DNA of 64,000 nt, from contig OX344762.1 of the NCBI GenBank assembly GCA_947034895.1, positions 23,540,760-23,604,759 of the forward strand, read 5' to 3'. This document shows, one piece after another, positions 12,801 through 24,105 of the stretch (its first letter is position 1; each line of letters opens with the position of its first letter). A program made the translations under genes and the position numbers. The notes below the pieces were generated by a model that did not search any database, was not told the origin of the DNA, and saw nothing but the letters and a program-made list of their open reading frames with translations. Source of the DNA: Rhytidiadelphus loreus (Eukaryota; Streptophyta; Bryopsida; Hypnales; Hylocomiaceae).

Positions 12801-14197
12801 TCTCGATTCGCCCCAAAACTCCTGAAGAAGTAAGTGCGGAGCCTTTCTGGTGGTCCCGCTTCACCTCCATTATCGGCCCGGGATTCTCAAAGGTTAGGGG
12901 AGCCCAACTACATAAGAGAGGGCTAAAGCAAATCAAAGACGCTCAGAATCGCGGACAACTTATTTCCGCCGAGGAGGCCTCAAGGAAATTTGGCGTTAAA
13001 CCGGAAGAAGCAGGAGCCTGGAGTGCGGCAGTACTAGCAATTCGGTCCCAATGGGGTGACCTGTTAACCGATATTCTTCCTCCAACCATCGCAAACGAAT
13101 GGGTAGGATGGTACAAATCAGGCGAAGCGACTATCCCACATACTGTAATCCAGGTTCCGAGAGGGGAAACTACTCAAATAGGCGAGCCGGCACAATTTTG
13201 GCCGATGAACTGGACTGTCCCAGGCTTCACGGTCCTTTCCGCAACTCGCATCCTCCTTCCCAACCCAGAAGAGAACAGAGGGCGCAGACCCACTGGCCCC
13301 CTGGGCACATTTCACAGAGTCCGCATCTCCCTGATCAGCCGCGGTCCAAAAAAGTCCCCGGTTTGGCTTTTCTACAGCCGCATTGATAATCTGGAATGGG
13401 ATCCAGGCAGGTTTGAGTGGAATGGCATAGGGGAAAAGGTTCCTTTGTTAAACTTCTCAGCTAGTTTAGGAAGGCGAATGCTCAAGAGGACACATGTCGT
13501 ACCCAATCCCGTAGTACGGAAATGGGCTGGGCTGCTCCCAGGCGAGTTTAGGCTGCAATGGAAATCTGTCTGGCCGAAAGACAGGAAGAGGAAAGAAGCA
13601 GGACTCCTGTGGTTAGTTTGGCATAAAGCAGTGGCAGTTAACCATTGGCAGGGGAAAATAGACGACACCATTGACACACATTGCCCCATGTGCCAAAGGA
13701 ACATAGAAGAGACCATCCTTCATAGGTTCTGGGAATGTCCGGCTGCGCGGAAGGCATGGCAATGGGCCATCCATATTCTCAACACTCTTCTCGCAGGAAA
13801 GGAAGCAAAAGGTCCATGGAGGCCACTTACTTGGCGTCAGGGCATTTTCTCGGTTAGCATACCAAGGAAATTCAACCCAGTAAAGAGGATTTGGGTAGAA
13901 CTTCGATCCACTGTCCTATGGTCCCTCTGGATCCAGCGAAATGACCGGGTCTTCAACAACCAGGCTTGGTCGGATGAAAAGCTTCTGCAACATATCTGGG
14001 CGGGCCTCATCGACTATGGGAGATTGGAATGGGAAAATGTGATTCGGAAGAAGAAATCTCCCGACCTCCACCGCAAGCTGCTCATGAACTTCATCAAACA
14101 CAGATGTAAATTCGAGATCTTCGCCTCACTAAACAGCAGCCAACCACTTTGGTCACCCACCGGGCCTCAAGCGGGCTTCATCTACGAGCCGCCTTGA
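9896..14197 (+). pseudogene. LINE ORF2: endonuclease-reverse transcriptase, one nonsense codon
   Basis: A single frame of 1,434 codons from ATG 9896 to TGA 14195-14197, interrupted only by TAG at 11513-11515. Order: N-terminal endonuclease/exonuclease/phosphatase domain (SQNVQGL at the start, MQEHH, TGDWNFVE, LDRCY, SDHHPVV), a basic coiled linker, then reverse transcriptase (SPGKAPGPDG, LDFSKAFDTVDW, GVRQGCPLAPYLF, catalytic FADD at about 12041), and a C-terminal RT zinc-binding region (C-x2-C...H-x4-C in CPMCQ...HRFWEC). The stop sits where LINE proteins usually read LTNWRPI, so a Trp TGG changed to TAG. The ORF would nick target DNA and copy the LINE RNA. Except for that codon the frame is open, which implies recent activity. 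Confidence 0.95.
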
Positions 14198-14450
14198 AGC
14201 TCCCCCCCGCGGCTCTGGAGGGCCACTCGCCGGCCGCTCGGCATCCCGACCCTTGCTGTGCCTTGCTGCGTCCCTGCGTCCCCTGCCGCGTTGTGTTTTT
14301 CTTCTTTTTCCTTTTTTTCTTTCTGTTTTTCTCCTCTCTCTCTGGTTCCCCTTTCTTTCCTCGCCAGGCCACATGTGGCTGGCGGCCTTGTTCCTCCTTC
14401 CCTTGCAATGAAATTCTGTTTCATTTGTGTCAAAAAAAAAAAAAAAAAAA
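14198..14450 (+). other. LINE 3' UTR and poly(A) tail
   Basis: GC-rich then pyrimidine-rich 3' UTR (CTTCTTTTTCC..., CTCTCTCTCT) ending in an uninterrupted A run at 14432-14450, directly followed by the target duplication. The intact A run supports retrotransposition via RNA. Confidence 0.85.
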
Positions 14451-15144
14451 TATCAGCATTCAAAGTGGAAAAAAAAATTATTTTAAGAAGTTGCTATGAT
14501 TGCCCGCAAAACAACAAGCTCCATAACTTTCACATACCTAATCCAAATGGAATGAATTAAAGCTTCCCATTTAGAAAAAAATATAATCTACAAGAAAAAA
14601 AATTCAATTATTATTTTAGTTTTTTGTGATTTTTTTTTGCTGCCCGGTCTCCCCCCATTTTGAGGATATTGTGGCATCACTTTTCCTCCTGGGCACCAAT
14701 TGAAATAAAAATTATATTTCCAGAAAGTTTAGAAGTTTTTCTATCTTATGAGAAAGTTTCAAAAAAATTCAGTAAAAATTGAGATCGTAGGAGCCTGCCC
14801 AAAATCCATTTTTGTCCTCCATAGGGACAATGGGACTTTAGGGGTTAATTAGTAATTCATGTTTTCTTCTATAGTTTTGAGTAGGTTGTGGGGAGACTCA
14901 ATTTTTCAATACTTTTGTGTGTAGGTAGCATTGGGCACATACAATGTTCATCATTGATTATTGTGATGTATAATTTGTACCCTTCTGAATCAATCATGCA
15001 TTTTATATATGATCAATGAAAACACAAGTTTCCAATGTGGAAACTTATTATTTTGAGACAGAGGAAGTAATAACTTACATTGTTTAGAACATGAATCATT
15101 GAACCCACCCATTACGATAGAACTACCTATCACCCCCTTGATTT

Positions 15145-18100
15145 GTCTTGGGCGCCTCTCATGGAAGAGAACGCGAGTCAGGGCGAGTGTTTAAGGGCGA
15201 CCTCAGATAAGGGGCGAGTGCGGGTGGAGGTGGAAAGAATGGCCCTCCTTTTGTCTAAAAATTGGCAGATTTGGGCCATTTGGGGGGTTCTAGGGGCGAC
15301 TTCGGGTCTTGGGCGACCTCTCATAGAGGAGAACGCGGGTCAGGGCGAGTGTTTAAGGGCGACCTCAGGTAAGGGGCGAGTGTGGGTGGAGGTGGAAAGA
15401 ATGGCCCTCCTTTTGTCTAAAAATTGGCAGATTTGGGCCATTTGGGGGTTTCTAGGGGCGACTTTGGGTCTTGGGCGACCTCGGGTCTTGGGCGACCTCT
15501 CATGGAGGAGAACGCGGGTCAGGGCGAGTGTTTAAGGGCGACCTCGGGTAAGGGGCGAGTGCGGGTGGAGGTGGAAAGAATGGCCCCCCTTTTGTCCAAA
15601 AATTGGCAAATGTGGGCCATTTGGGGGTTTCTAGGGGCGACCTCGGGTCTTGGGCGACCTCTCATGGAGGAGAACACGGGTCAGGGCGAGTGTTTAAGGG
15701 CGACCTCGGGTAAGGGGCGAGTGCGGGTGGAGGTGGAAAGAATGGCCCCCCTTTTGTCCAAAAATTGGCAAATTTGGGCCATTTGGGGGTTCTAGGGGCG
15801 ACTTCGGGTTTTGGGCGACCTCTCATGGAGGAGAACGCGGGTCAGGGCGAGTGCTTAACGGCGACCTCGGGTAAGGGGCGAGTGCGGGTGGAGGTGGAAA
15901 GAATGGCCCTCCTTTTGTCTATAAATTGGCAAATTTGGGCCATTTGGGGGTTCTAGGGGCGACTTCGGGTCTTGGGCGACCTCTCATGGAGGAGAACGCG
16001 GGTCAGGGCGAGTGCTTAAAGGCGACCTCGGGTAGGGGGCGAGTGCGGGTGGAGGTGGAATGAATGGCCCCCTTTTTCTCCAAAAATTGGCAAATTTGGG
16101 CCATTTGGGGGTTTCTAGGGGCGACTTCGGGTCTTGGGCGACTTCAGGTCTTGGGCGCCTCTCATGGAGGAGAACGCGGGTCAGGGCGAGTGCTTAAGGG
16201 CGACCTCGGGTAAGGGGCGAGTGCGGGTGGAGGTTGAAAGAATGGCCCCCTTTTTGTCCAAAAATTGGCAAAGTTGGGCCATTTGGGGGTTTCTAGGGGC
16301 GACTTCGGGTCTTGGGCGACCTCTCATGGAGGAGAACGCGGGTCAGGGCGAGTGTTTAAGGGCAACCTCGGGTAAGGGGCGAGTGCGGGTGGAGGTGGAA
16401 AGAATGGCCCCCTTTTTGTCCAAAAATTGGCAAATTTGGGCCATTTGGGGGTTCTAGGGGCGACTTCGGGTTTTGGGCGACCTTTCATGGAGGAGAACGC
16501 GAGTCAGGGCGAGTGTTAAGGGAGACTTCGGGTAAGGGGCGAGTGCGGGTGGAGGTGGAAAGAATGGCCCTTCTTTTGTCCAAAAATTGGCAAATTTGGG
16601 CCATTTGGGGGTTTCTAGGGGCGACTTCGGGTCTTGGGCGACCTCGGGTCTTGGGCAACCTCTCATGGAGGAGAACGTGGGTCAGGGCGAGTGCTTAAGG
16701 GCGACCTCGGGTAAGGGGCGAGTGCGGGTGGAGGTGGAAAGAATGGCCCTTCTTTTGTCTAAAAATTGGCAGATTTGGGCCATTTAGGGGTTTCTAGGGG
16801 CGACTTCGGGTCTTGGGCGCCTCTCATGGAGGAGAACGCGAGTCAGGGCGAGTGCTTAAGGGAGACTTCGGGTAAGGGGCGAATGCGGGTGGAGGTGGAA
16901 AGAATGGCCCCCCTTTTGTCCAAAAATTGGCAAATTTGGGCCATTTGGGGGTTTCTAGGGGCGACTTCGGGTCTTGGCGACCTCTCATGGAGGAGAACGC
17001 GGGTCAGGGCGAGTGTTTAAGGGCGACCTCGGGTAAGGGGCGAGTGCGGGTGGAGGTGGAAAGAATGGCCCTCCTTTTGTCTAAAAATTGGCAGATTTGG
17101 GCCATTTGGGGGGTTCTAGGGGCGACTTCGGGTCTTGGGCGCCTCTCATGGAGGAGAACGCGGGTCAGGGCGAGTGCTTAAGGGCGACCTCGGGTAAGGG
17201 GCGAGTGCGGGTGGAGGTGGAAAGAATGGCCCCCCTTTTGTCCAAAAATTGGCAAATTTGGGCCATTTGGGGGTTCTAGGGGCGACTTCGGGTTTTGGGC
17301 GACCTCTCATGGAGGAGAACGCGGGTCAAGGCGAGTGTTTAAGGGCGACCTTGGGTAAGGGGCGAGTGCGGGTGGAGGTGGAAAGAATGGCCTTTCTTTT
17401 GTCCAAAAATTGGCAAATTTCGGCCATTTGGGGGTTTTTAGGGGCGACTTCGGGTCTTGGGCGACCTCGGGTCTTGGGCGACCTCTCATGGAGGAGAACG
17501 CGGGTCAGGGCGAGTGTTTAAGGGCGACCTCAGGTAAGGGGCGAGTGCAGGTGGAGGTGGAAACAATGGCCCCCCTTTTGTCCAGAAATTGGCAAATTTG
17601 GGCCATTTGGGGGGTTCTAGGGGCGACTTCGAGTCTTGGGCGACCTCTCATGGAGGAGAACGCGGGTGAGGGCGAGTGCTTAAGGGCGACCTCGGGTAAG
17701 GGGCGAGTGCGGGTGGAGGTGGAAAGAATGGCCCCCCTTTTGTCCAGAAATTGGCAAATTTGGGCCATTTGGGGGGTTCTAGGGGCGACTTCGGGTCTTG
17801 GGCGACCTCTCATGGAGGAGAACGCGGGTCAGCGCGAGTGCTTAAGGGCGATCTCGGGTAAGGGGCGAGTGCGGGTGGAGGTGGAAAGAATGGCCTTTCT
17901 TTTGTCCAAAAATTGGCAAATGTGGGCCATTTGGGGGTTCTAGGGGCGACTTCGGGTCTTGGGCGCCTCTCATGGAGGAGAACGCGGGTCAGGGCGAGTG
18001 CTTAAGAGAGACCTCGGGTAAGGGGCGAGTGCGGGTGGAGGTGGAAAGAATGGCCCACCATTTGTTTAAAAATTGGCAAATTTGGACCATTTGGAGGGTT

Positions 18101-19436
18101 CTAGGGGTGACTTCGGGTCTTGGGCGACCTCTCATGGAGGAGAACGCGGGTGAGGGCGAGTGCTTAAGGGCGACCTCGGTAAGGGGCGAGTGCGGGTGGA
18201 GGTGGAAACAATGGCCCCCCTTTTGTCCAAAAATTGGCAAATTTGGGCCATTTGGAGGGTTCTAGGGGCGACTTCGGGTCTTCGGCGACCTCTCATGGAG
18301 GAGAACGCGGGTGAGGGCGAGTGCTTAAGGGCGACCTCGGGTAAGGGGCGAGTGCGGGTGGAGGTGGAAAGAATGGCCTTTCTTTTGTTTAAAAATTGGC
18401 AAATTTGGGCCATTTGGGGGTTTCTAGGGGCGACTTCGGGTCTTGGGCGACCTCGGGTCTTGGGCGACCTCTCATGGAGGAGAACGCGGGTCAGGGCGAG
18501 TGTTTAAGGGCGACCTCGGGTAAGGGGCGAGTGCGGGTGGAGGTGGAAAGAATGGCCCCCCTTTTGTCCAAAAATTGGCAAATGTGGGCCATTTGGGGGT
18601 TTCTAGGGGCGACCTCGGGTCTTGGGCGACCTCTCATGGAGGAGAACACGGGTCAGGGCGAGTGTTTAAGGGCGACCTCGGGTAAGGGGCGAGTGCGGGT
18701 GGAGGTGGAAAGAATGGCCCCCCTTTTGTCCAAAAATTGGCAAATTTGGGCCATTTGGGGGTTCTAGGGGCGACTTCGGGTTTTGGGCGACCTCTCATGG
18801 AGGAGAACGCGGGTCAGGGCGAGTGCTTAACGGCGACCTCGGGTAAGGGGCGAGTGCGGGTGGAGGTGGAAAGAATGGCCTTTCTTTTGTCCAAAAATTG
18901 GCAAATTTGGGCCATTTGGGGGGTTCTAGGGGCGACTTCGGGTCTTGGGCGCCTCTCATGGAGGAGAACGCGAGTCAGGGCGAGTGCTTAAGGGCGACTT
19001 CGGGTAAGGGGCGAGTGAGGGTGGAGGTGGAAAGAATGGTCCTCCTTTTGTCCAAAAATTGGCAAATTTGGGCCATTTGGGGGGTTCTAGGGGCCACTTC
19101 GGGTCTTGGGCGACCTCGGGTCTTGGGCTACCTCTCATGAAGGAGAACGCGGGTCAAGGCGAGTGCTTAAGGGTGACCTCGGGTAAGGGCCAGTGCGGGT
19201 GGAGGTGGAAAGAATGGCCTTCCTTTTGTCCAAAAATTGGCAAATTTGGGCCATTTGGGGGGTTCTAGGGGCGACTTCGGGTCTTGGGCGACCTCTCATG
19301 GAAGAGAACGCGGGTCAGGGCGAGTGTTTAAGGGCGACCTCAGGTAAAGGGCGAGTGCGGGTGGAGGTGGAAAGAATGGCCTTCCTTTTGTCCAAAAATT
19401 GACAAATTTGGGCTGTTTGGGGGTTTGTAGAGGCAA
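15145..19436. repeat. GC-rich satellite array, 161-bp unit, ~26 copies
   Basis: The word GTGCGGGTGGAGGTGG recurs 26 times between 15221 and 19357, mostly 161 bases apart. Units share GGAGAACGCGGGTCAGGGCG, TTAAGGGCGACCTCGGGTAA and TTGGGCCATTTGGGGG. Some units carry an extra ~17 bases (CGGGTCTTGGGCGACCT, near 15475, 16140, 16637, 17465, 18446 and 19113). A block near 15424-15890 reappears almost identically 2,972 bases later (18396-18862), sharing the private variants GAACACGGG and CTTAACGG. It is much richer in G+C and CpG than its surroundings. Open frames on both strands come from low stop density; since 161 is not a multiple of 3 the frame rotates, so I do not call genes. Confidence 0.95.
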
Positions 19437-20114
19437 CTAAAATTGACATCACTAAGCATATGGTGACATAATGTCATGTGCTTCTAATTCAAAGTTGGTC
19501 ACCAACAAGTGAGGACAGAGATTATATGCTTTTTAATGAGAGATCCTTAGTAGAAACAAATATTTGATGATGTGGTCATTAATAAAATGACTCTTTTGAT
19601 TTTAGTTACCTATAGTAAGGCCGCAGGTTCTATTATAGAGACACTAATCCCCGCAACTATTCAAATATGACAATGGAATATTTGAAAACACATTAGTAAT
19701 GAGGTACTTTGTGAGGAAGTTGGATATAGTCATTGAACCTGATTCAAAGAAGCAACTAATATGTAGATAGGTGGTAAAGCTACTCATGGTTGATAAAGCC
19801 CCTGAAGTTGTTTATCGCATTGATGTTTTGTAATAGGGTATGTTGTTATTATGTTAGTACAAATAAAAACATAGGTCACATTTCATGCTTCTAAATTTTG
19901 AAAAGGAAAGTAAATATATTAACCACTTTTTATATGATGTGCCATTTAGAAAAAATATTAAATATTCAAAACGCGAGGTGCCAAGGTCTATGTATTGAAT
20001 CTTGAATTTGAATTCTTTTGTGCAAATATTTTGTAATTTTTCCAAACAATGTACTTTAATTTATTTGCTTCTAAACTAATGTGTGTAAAAGTGTACAAAA
20101 ATAAAGTTGAGTTT
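19437..20114. other. No gene; AT-rich DNA
   Basis: AT-rich sequence right of the satellite. Nothing recognised. Confidence 0.5.
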
Positions 20115-20993
20115 TAACCCGTAAAGGACCAACTTGAGTCCTTTTGAAGGACTTTAAAGAGTTCAAGTAGGTGCATATAGTCTCAATTTTCATTTTCATT
20201 TTTTGAACTCTTTTGGAGGATAGAAGAGTACATCATCTTTGTAAGAATATAAATTTTTCTTCAATTGGTGTCCAAAAGCAAAATTTGTGCCACCCTAAGC
20301 TGAAAATAGAGGTCAGCAAGCAACAAAAAAATTACAATAAGTCAATTAATATTAAATTTTTTTCCCTCAAATATTATATTTTTGTCTACATGTGAAGCTT
20401 TGATTCATTCCATTTGGACTAGCAATGAAAAAATTATGGACAATCTTGTCTTTTAGACAATCTAAACAATTTTTTGAAAAAACATCTTATATGATATATT
20501 TTTGAATGCAATTTATACAACTTTTTTGAAAATTGTTTAATATAGTTAAGTTTGTCTACTAGAACAATCTCACCATTGTGCTTATTGTGTTTCAATTCCA
20601 ACTTAGAGCTATTAACAATTTAGTTTTTCATTCAATCATAGACCAACTTCTATTCAACAATTTCTTAAAGAATGAAAATCAAGTGTGTTTCTATTGAAAT
20701 TTTTTGCTTAAACTTTCAATTCAATTTTTGAACATAATTTTTTAAAATTTAGAGTTTATAGTGCAATTTTTTTCCACAAATGGTGGTCAAAGTCATCTGA
20801 AATTGCAAGCCAAAGTTCAATTTTTTTTCCAACTTTGAATGCTAATATCTTCCAATCTATATGGCCAAACTTTATGAAATTTTTACCACATGATCTTAGA
20901 CAACTTAAGTACAAGATCTTACGGTTAGATTCTCCAAAAAATATTTTTTCTATTTTCTTGGATGACTGCAGCAGAAGTGGCAGTTTTGAATTG
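20115..20993 (+). mobile_element. TTAA-flanked element, 3' end lost
   Basis: The left end TTAACCCGTAAAGGACC (20115) and interior follow the copy at 28929 for about 880 bases (GAGTCCTTTT..., AGCTTTGATTCATTCCATTT, GAACAATCTCACC, CAGAAGTGGCAGTTTTGA). The last ~45 bases and terminal repeat are replaced at 20994 by a CACTA-like sequence. Non-coding. Confidence 0.75.
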
Positions 20994-21235
20994 CACTACA
21001 AATCACTCCTACAAGAGGTCGCCCTTACCTCCAGTCGCCCCTACATGCAGTCGCCTAGTACCCGTATGCGCCCCTTGAGTTTGCCATGTAGATGCCACAT
21101 GGCATCCAGCTGGAGGGGGGTAATTTTATATAAAGTCAAAGGTAAATTTGACTTTTCGTGACGTCGCGTGAGCTCTACTAGACGTCGCGCGACGTCTGTC
21201 TGTCGCGCTGTCGCAGCGAACAACCCTGATATGGA
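20994..21235. mobile_element. GC-rich island, possible CACTA-type fragment
   Basis: Begins CACTACAAATCACTCC exactly where the TTAA element is interrupted. It contains TTGCCATGTAGATGCCAC at 21081, which matches (C/T changes only) TTGCCACGTAGATGCCAC at 50090 inside the proven CACTA element. It also has a dense CpG stretch with the perfect 16-base palindrome GACGTCGCGCGACGTC at 21181-21196. No right terminus was found, so it may be truncated. Confidence 0.4.
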
Positions 21236-22174
21236 TGAATGTTGAAATTTGGAGAACATGTATAACATTTATGTTGTCACTTTAGCACTTCATAAAAAAT
21301 GAAAAAAACCTTCCTAGTTTGCATTTATTTGTTGTTGAAAATTTGAACATCTTGTCTTTATGAGATTTAGGGTTTTATGTAAAACTTACCAATTTGTGGT
21401 TGTGTAGGCCTCGTCCTCCAATGGCTTATTGGCATGTTGGCAAGCTAGCCTATGTGAACATAGAAGTATTGTAATGTAAACTTTGCCTATTTGACAAAAT
21501 CCAAAAAATATATATTTAAGTGTTAATCCTCTAAAGAAAGGTCAATAAGTCTAGTGTTTTGTGACTAAAGTCACTTGATTTGTATTGTAGATACTTATTG
21601 ATGTTGTTTGTATTTTGTTTTTCAAAAGAAATCCAAGATAATACACCAAACAATTTTCTCAAACCAGTTCCAATGCTGTAATATAGACTCAATACATGGC
21701 GTCATAGTCCTAACTAGTATGTGGCTCATGTCAATTTCCAAGTTAATTTTTCATGATGAGGTCAATTTGTCTTATGCAAATGTATGCCTAGCCACTTAAT
21801 AATAGTAAATATTTACATATTATTTATAAATTTCATAGAATTTATTAATAAATCCTCTTTTCTTTCTCTCCAGCTCTAGTAATGATAGTGTATAATTTTT
21901 TATTATGTCAAAGAAAATCAATATTTTTATCTCAATGCAACCGTATCTAACAATAGGAAAGCTTTAATTCTTTCTTGGTGCTTGGACAATCTTCTGATTA
22001 GCCAATTTGCTCCATCTTTTGCATGTCAATTAGACTTAGTCTTTTTATTTGGGAGTAGATGTGTCAATTAGCCTTGCTACCAACTTGTGATCACACGGTA
22101 AATGGACCTAGATTGTTGACTGTCCTATTGTCTACTTGCTGTGATACAGTTCACTTGCCACCAACCAGTCAACT
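21236..22174. other. No gene; AT-rich DNA
   Basis: AT-rich sequence with no supported gene or element. Confidence 0.5.
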
Positions 22175-22176
22175 TA

Positions 22177-22586
22177 AGGTAGTATGCTCTAAAAGTGCCC
22201 GCCTTCTTCAAACCGCCCCTATTTTGGGGTGAAGAATGGAGACAGGGTGATCCTTAAATGGATCACTATAGCAATTCAATGTATTGAGAAAAAATTATTT
22301 TTCTATTGCAAGAGCCAATCATTGCCTTTGATTTATGCAAATCTGCTTACAAATTGCAAGTGGATAGATTTTGGGAGACCTATGGCCACAAATAGGTGCC
22401 TATGCCCTCAATCTTTAAAAATTTATAAGTAATCCAAAAATGCTTGGAAAAATACAAAACCACTTGTGTTAGTTTCCAAATACATTTCTCTTTCTCTGAA
22501 AAATGGTCTAAAAATAATTTTTTCCATGTAAACCTACGAAAAAGACAGACCAGCTCTTAAATGGTCGCTTTTAGAGCATACTACCT
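22177..22586. mobile_element. MITE, AGGTAG family, TA target site
   Basis: 410 bp with terminal inverted repeats AGGTAGTATGCTCTAAAAG and its complement, flanked by TA. Its interior is nearly identical to the element at 36870-37279, which is also exactly 410 bp. No coding capacity. TA target sites suggest Tc1/mariner-type mobilisation. Confidence 0.88.
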
Positions 22587-24105
22587 TAACCCCTAAAGAA
22601 CTGGACTGTGTTTTTTTGCTGCAAAGAAATTTTGGGCAGGTACCTACGAGCGGAGATTTTCATATTTGGAGCTGAAATTTTAATATAATGTAGAGGCAGG
22701 AATATCTTTTATATGCACCAAATTTCATGACATTTGGAAATACAAGTCAAAAGTTATGGCCCAATATGTTACTTTTTTCACCGATGGGGCAGTTCGGACA
22801 GATCAGAAAAAATCACTTTTTTCATGATCAAAATTTTGGAATTGATTTACTAGAGTTTTATATACACGAAAAGCTTTGAATCATTCTATTTTGATCAATG
22901 AGTCAAAAGTTATGAGGATTTTTTGTTTGCGGGTAATTTTGGATTTCCTACTCTAAAATAAACTTTGAAATCCTTTATCTTACCCAATTTTCAATATTTT
23001 TGGACAAAAATAAAATCGTAGGATGTAGATACATTATTACAACATTTTGACCATTGGGATTGGAAATTTGCAATTCCATATTTGAATTGTAAATAATTTA
23101 GTATTTTTAATCATTCTCTACTACTACCTACTTACTATTTTTTTCCTATATGTTGTACTATTCCAAATGATCTCAAATTTTTCAAGCATGTGGCCAACTT
23201 GTCTAGGAAAACAAATCTAAAGAAGCACCACCATTTAGGTCATTTTTCCATAGAAATGTGAGCTTGTGAAGTGCAGCTGCCCTGCTTTTCGCAGGGTCAA
23301 AAAAATGATTTTAGTTAATTTGAATGCTTATATCTTGCAATCCACCCGGTGGAAATGTCTGAAATTTTTACCACATATTTTTTATACTATATAATACAAG
23401 ATCCTAAGGTTAGATATGTCAAAAAAGTCTTTTTTCAAAATTTTGGTACTTGTACTAGAAATGACAGTTTTGGAGCGTTTTTGGTGAAAGTATAGTGACG
23501 GTCAGGGCTTTTAATTTTGGCATCTGAGTGCCATTTTGCACTCAGAATTTCCCTTGGGCGAACTGCCTTTGCAAAAATTTCAATGTTTTTTCAAAAATTT
23601 CGCCCCCCGGGCACCTAAATTGATACCTGGGTAGCCACAGAGGTACCAACCGGGGGGATCTGACATACTAATTCGCCACATATACCTAGGCTAGGCGGCG
23701 GGGGAAACCCGGGTATTGCCCCCAAATCCTAATTCGAGCGCCATAAGGCTGCGCTGTGTAGCCAGTCTGTAGCCCGAGCGCGAGGAAAGTCTAGTGTTGA
23801 TCGCCACTTACGTTGTCTTCAATTTGTTGTCTTTGCCACCTTGTTCTCTCATAATTTTTTTCCTTTATTGCCACTCCGCTGCATCACTGTAGGCCTATTC
23901 GCCAGTACTGGTTTGAGAGCCAGGGTGTACTAGCAGGGATCCTCTCAAATTTGGCTTCATTGTCGAATTTGTTTCCAAGGTTCCAATAATTCTGGTTCGT
24001 TTAATTCCTGGACTCTTGCTGTGTTTCTGCAACTTCTCTTTTTGTGAATTTTGTTTCATGCTTGTGTTCGGCCGTGCCTTCCTTTGCATGCTTCAGTTTC
24101 CGATT

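Larger units (their letters stand above)
7394..14450 (+). mobile_element. Near full-length L1-type LINE retrotransposon
   Basis: A 7.06-kb GC-rich insertion bounded by a target-site duplication of up to 17 bases (AAAAATATCAGCATTCA at 7377-7393 and again at 14446-14462, the A run being ambiguous with the tail). It has a 5' leader (7394-7646), ORF1 with a zinc knuckle, ORF2 with endonuclease, reverse transcriptase and RT zinc-binding domains, a pyrimidine-rich 3' UTR and a 19-base A tail. That order is standard for plant L1-clade LINEs, which mobilise by target-primed reverse transcription. The junction at TTG/AAAAA suits an L1-type endonuclease cut. The element is inactive: ORF1 is frameshifted and carries a telomeric insert, and ORF2 has an internal TAG. 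The long target duplication and intact ends indicate fairly recent arrival. Confidence 0.95.
7198..14848 (-). mobile_element. TTAA-flanked element split by a LINE
   Basis: The left end TTAACCCCTGAAGTCCC (7198) and right end GGGACTTTAGGGGTTAA (to 14848) are inverted repeats flanked by TTAA. Removing the LINE and one copy of its target duplication leaves about 590 bp, which aligns in reverse orientation to the copy at 28929-29846 but has lost internal sequence. No protein is encoded, so it is non-autonomous. TTAA target sites with CCC-starting termini are the hallmark of the piggyBac superfamily; that assignment is inference. Confidence 0.75.

Noticed and set aside
14153..14560. Basic and Phe-rich frames after LINE ORF2
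   Set aside because: They read the pyrimidine-rich LINE 3' UTR and poly(A) tail.
15143..19402. Many overlapping proteins with MEENAGQGECLRATSGKGRV-type repeats
   Set aside because: They are the rotating-frame translation of a 161-bp satellite on both strands, with no consistent start or stop.
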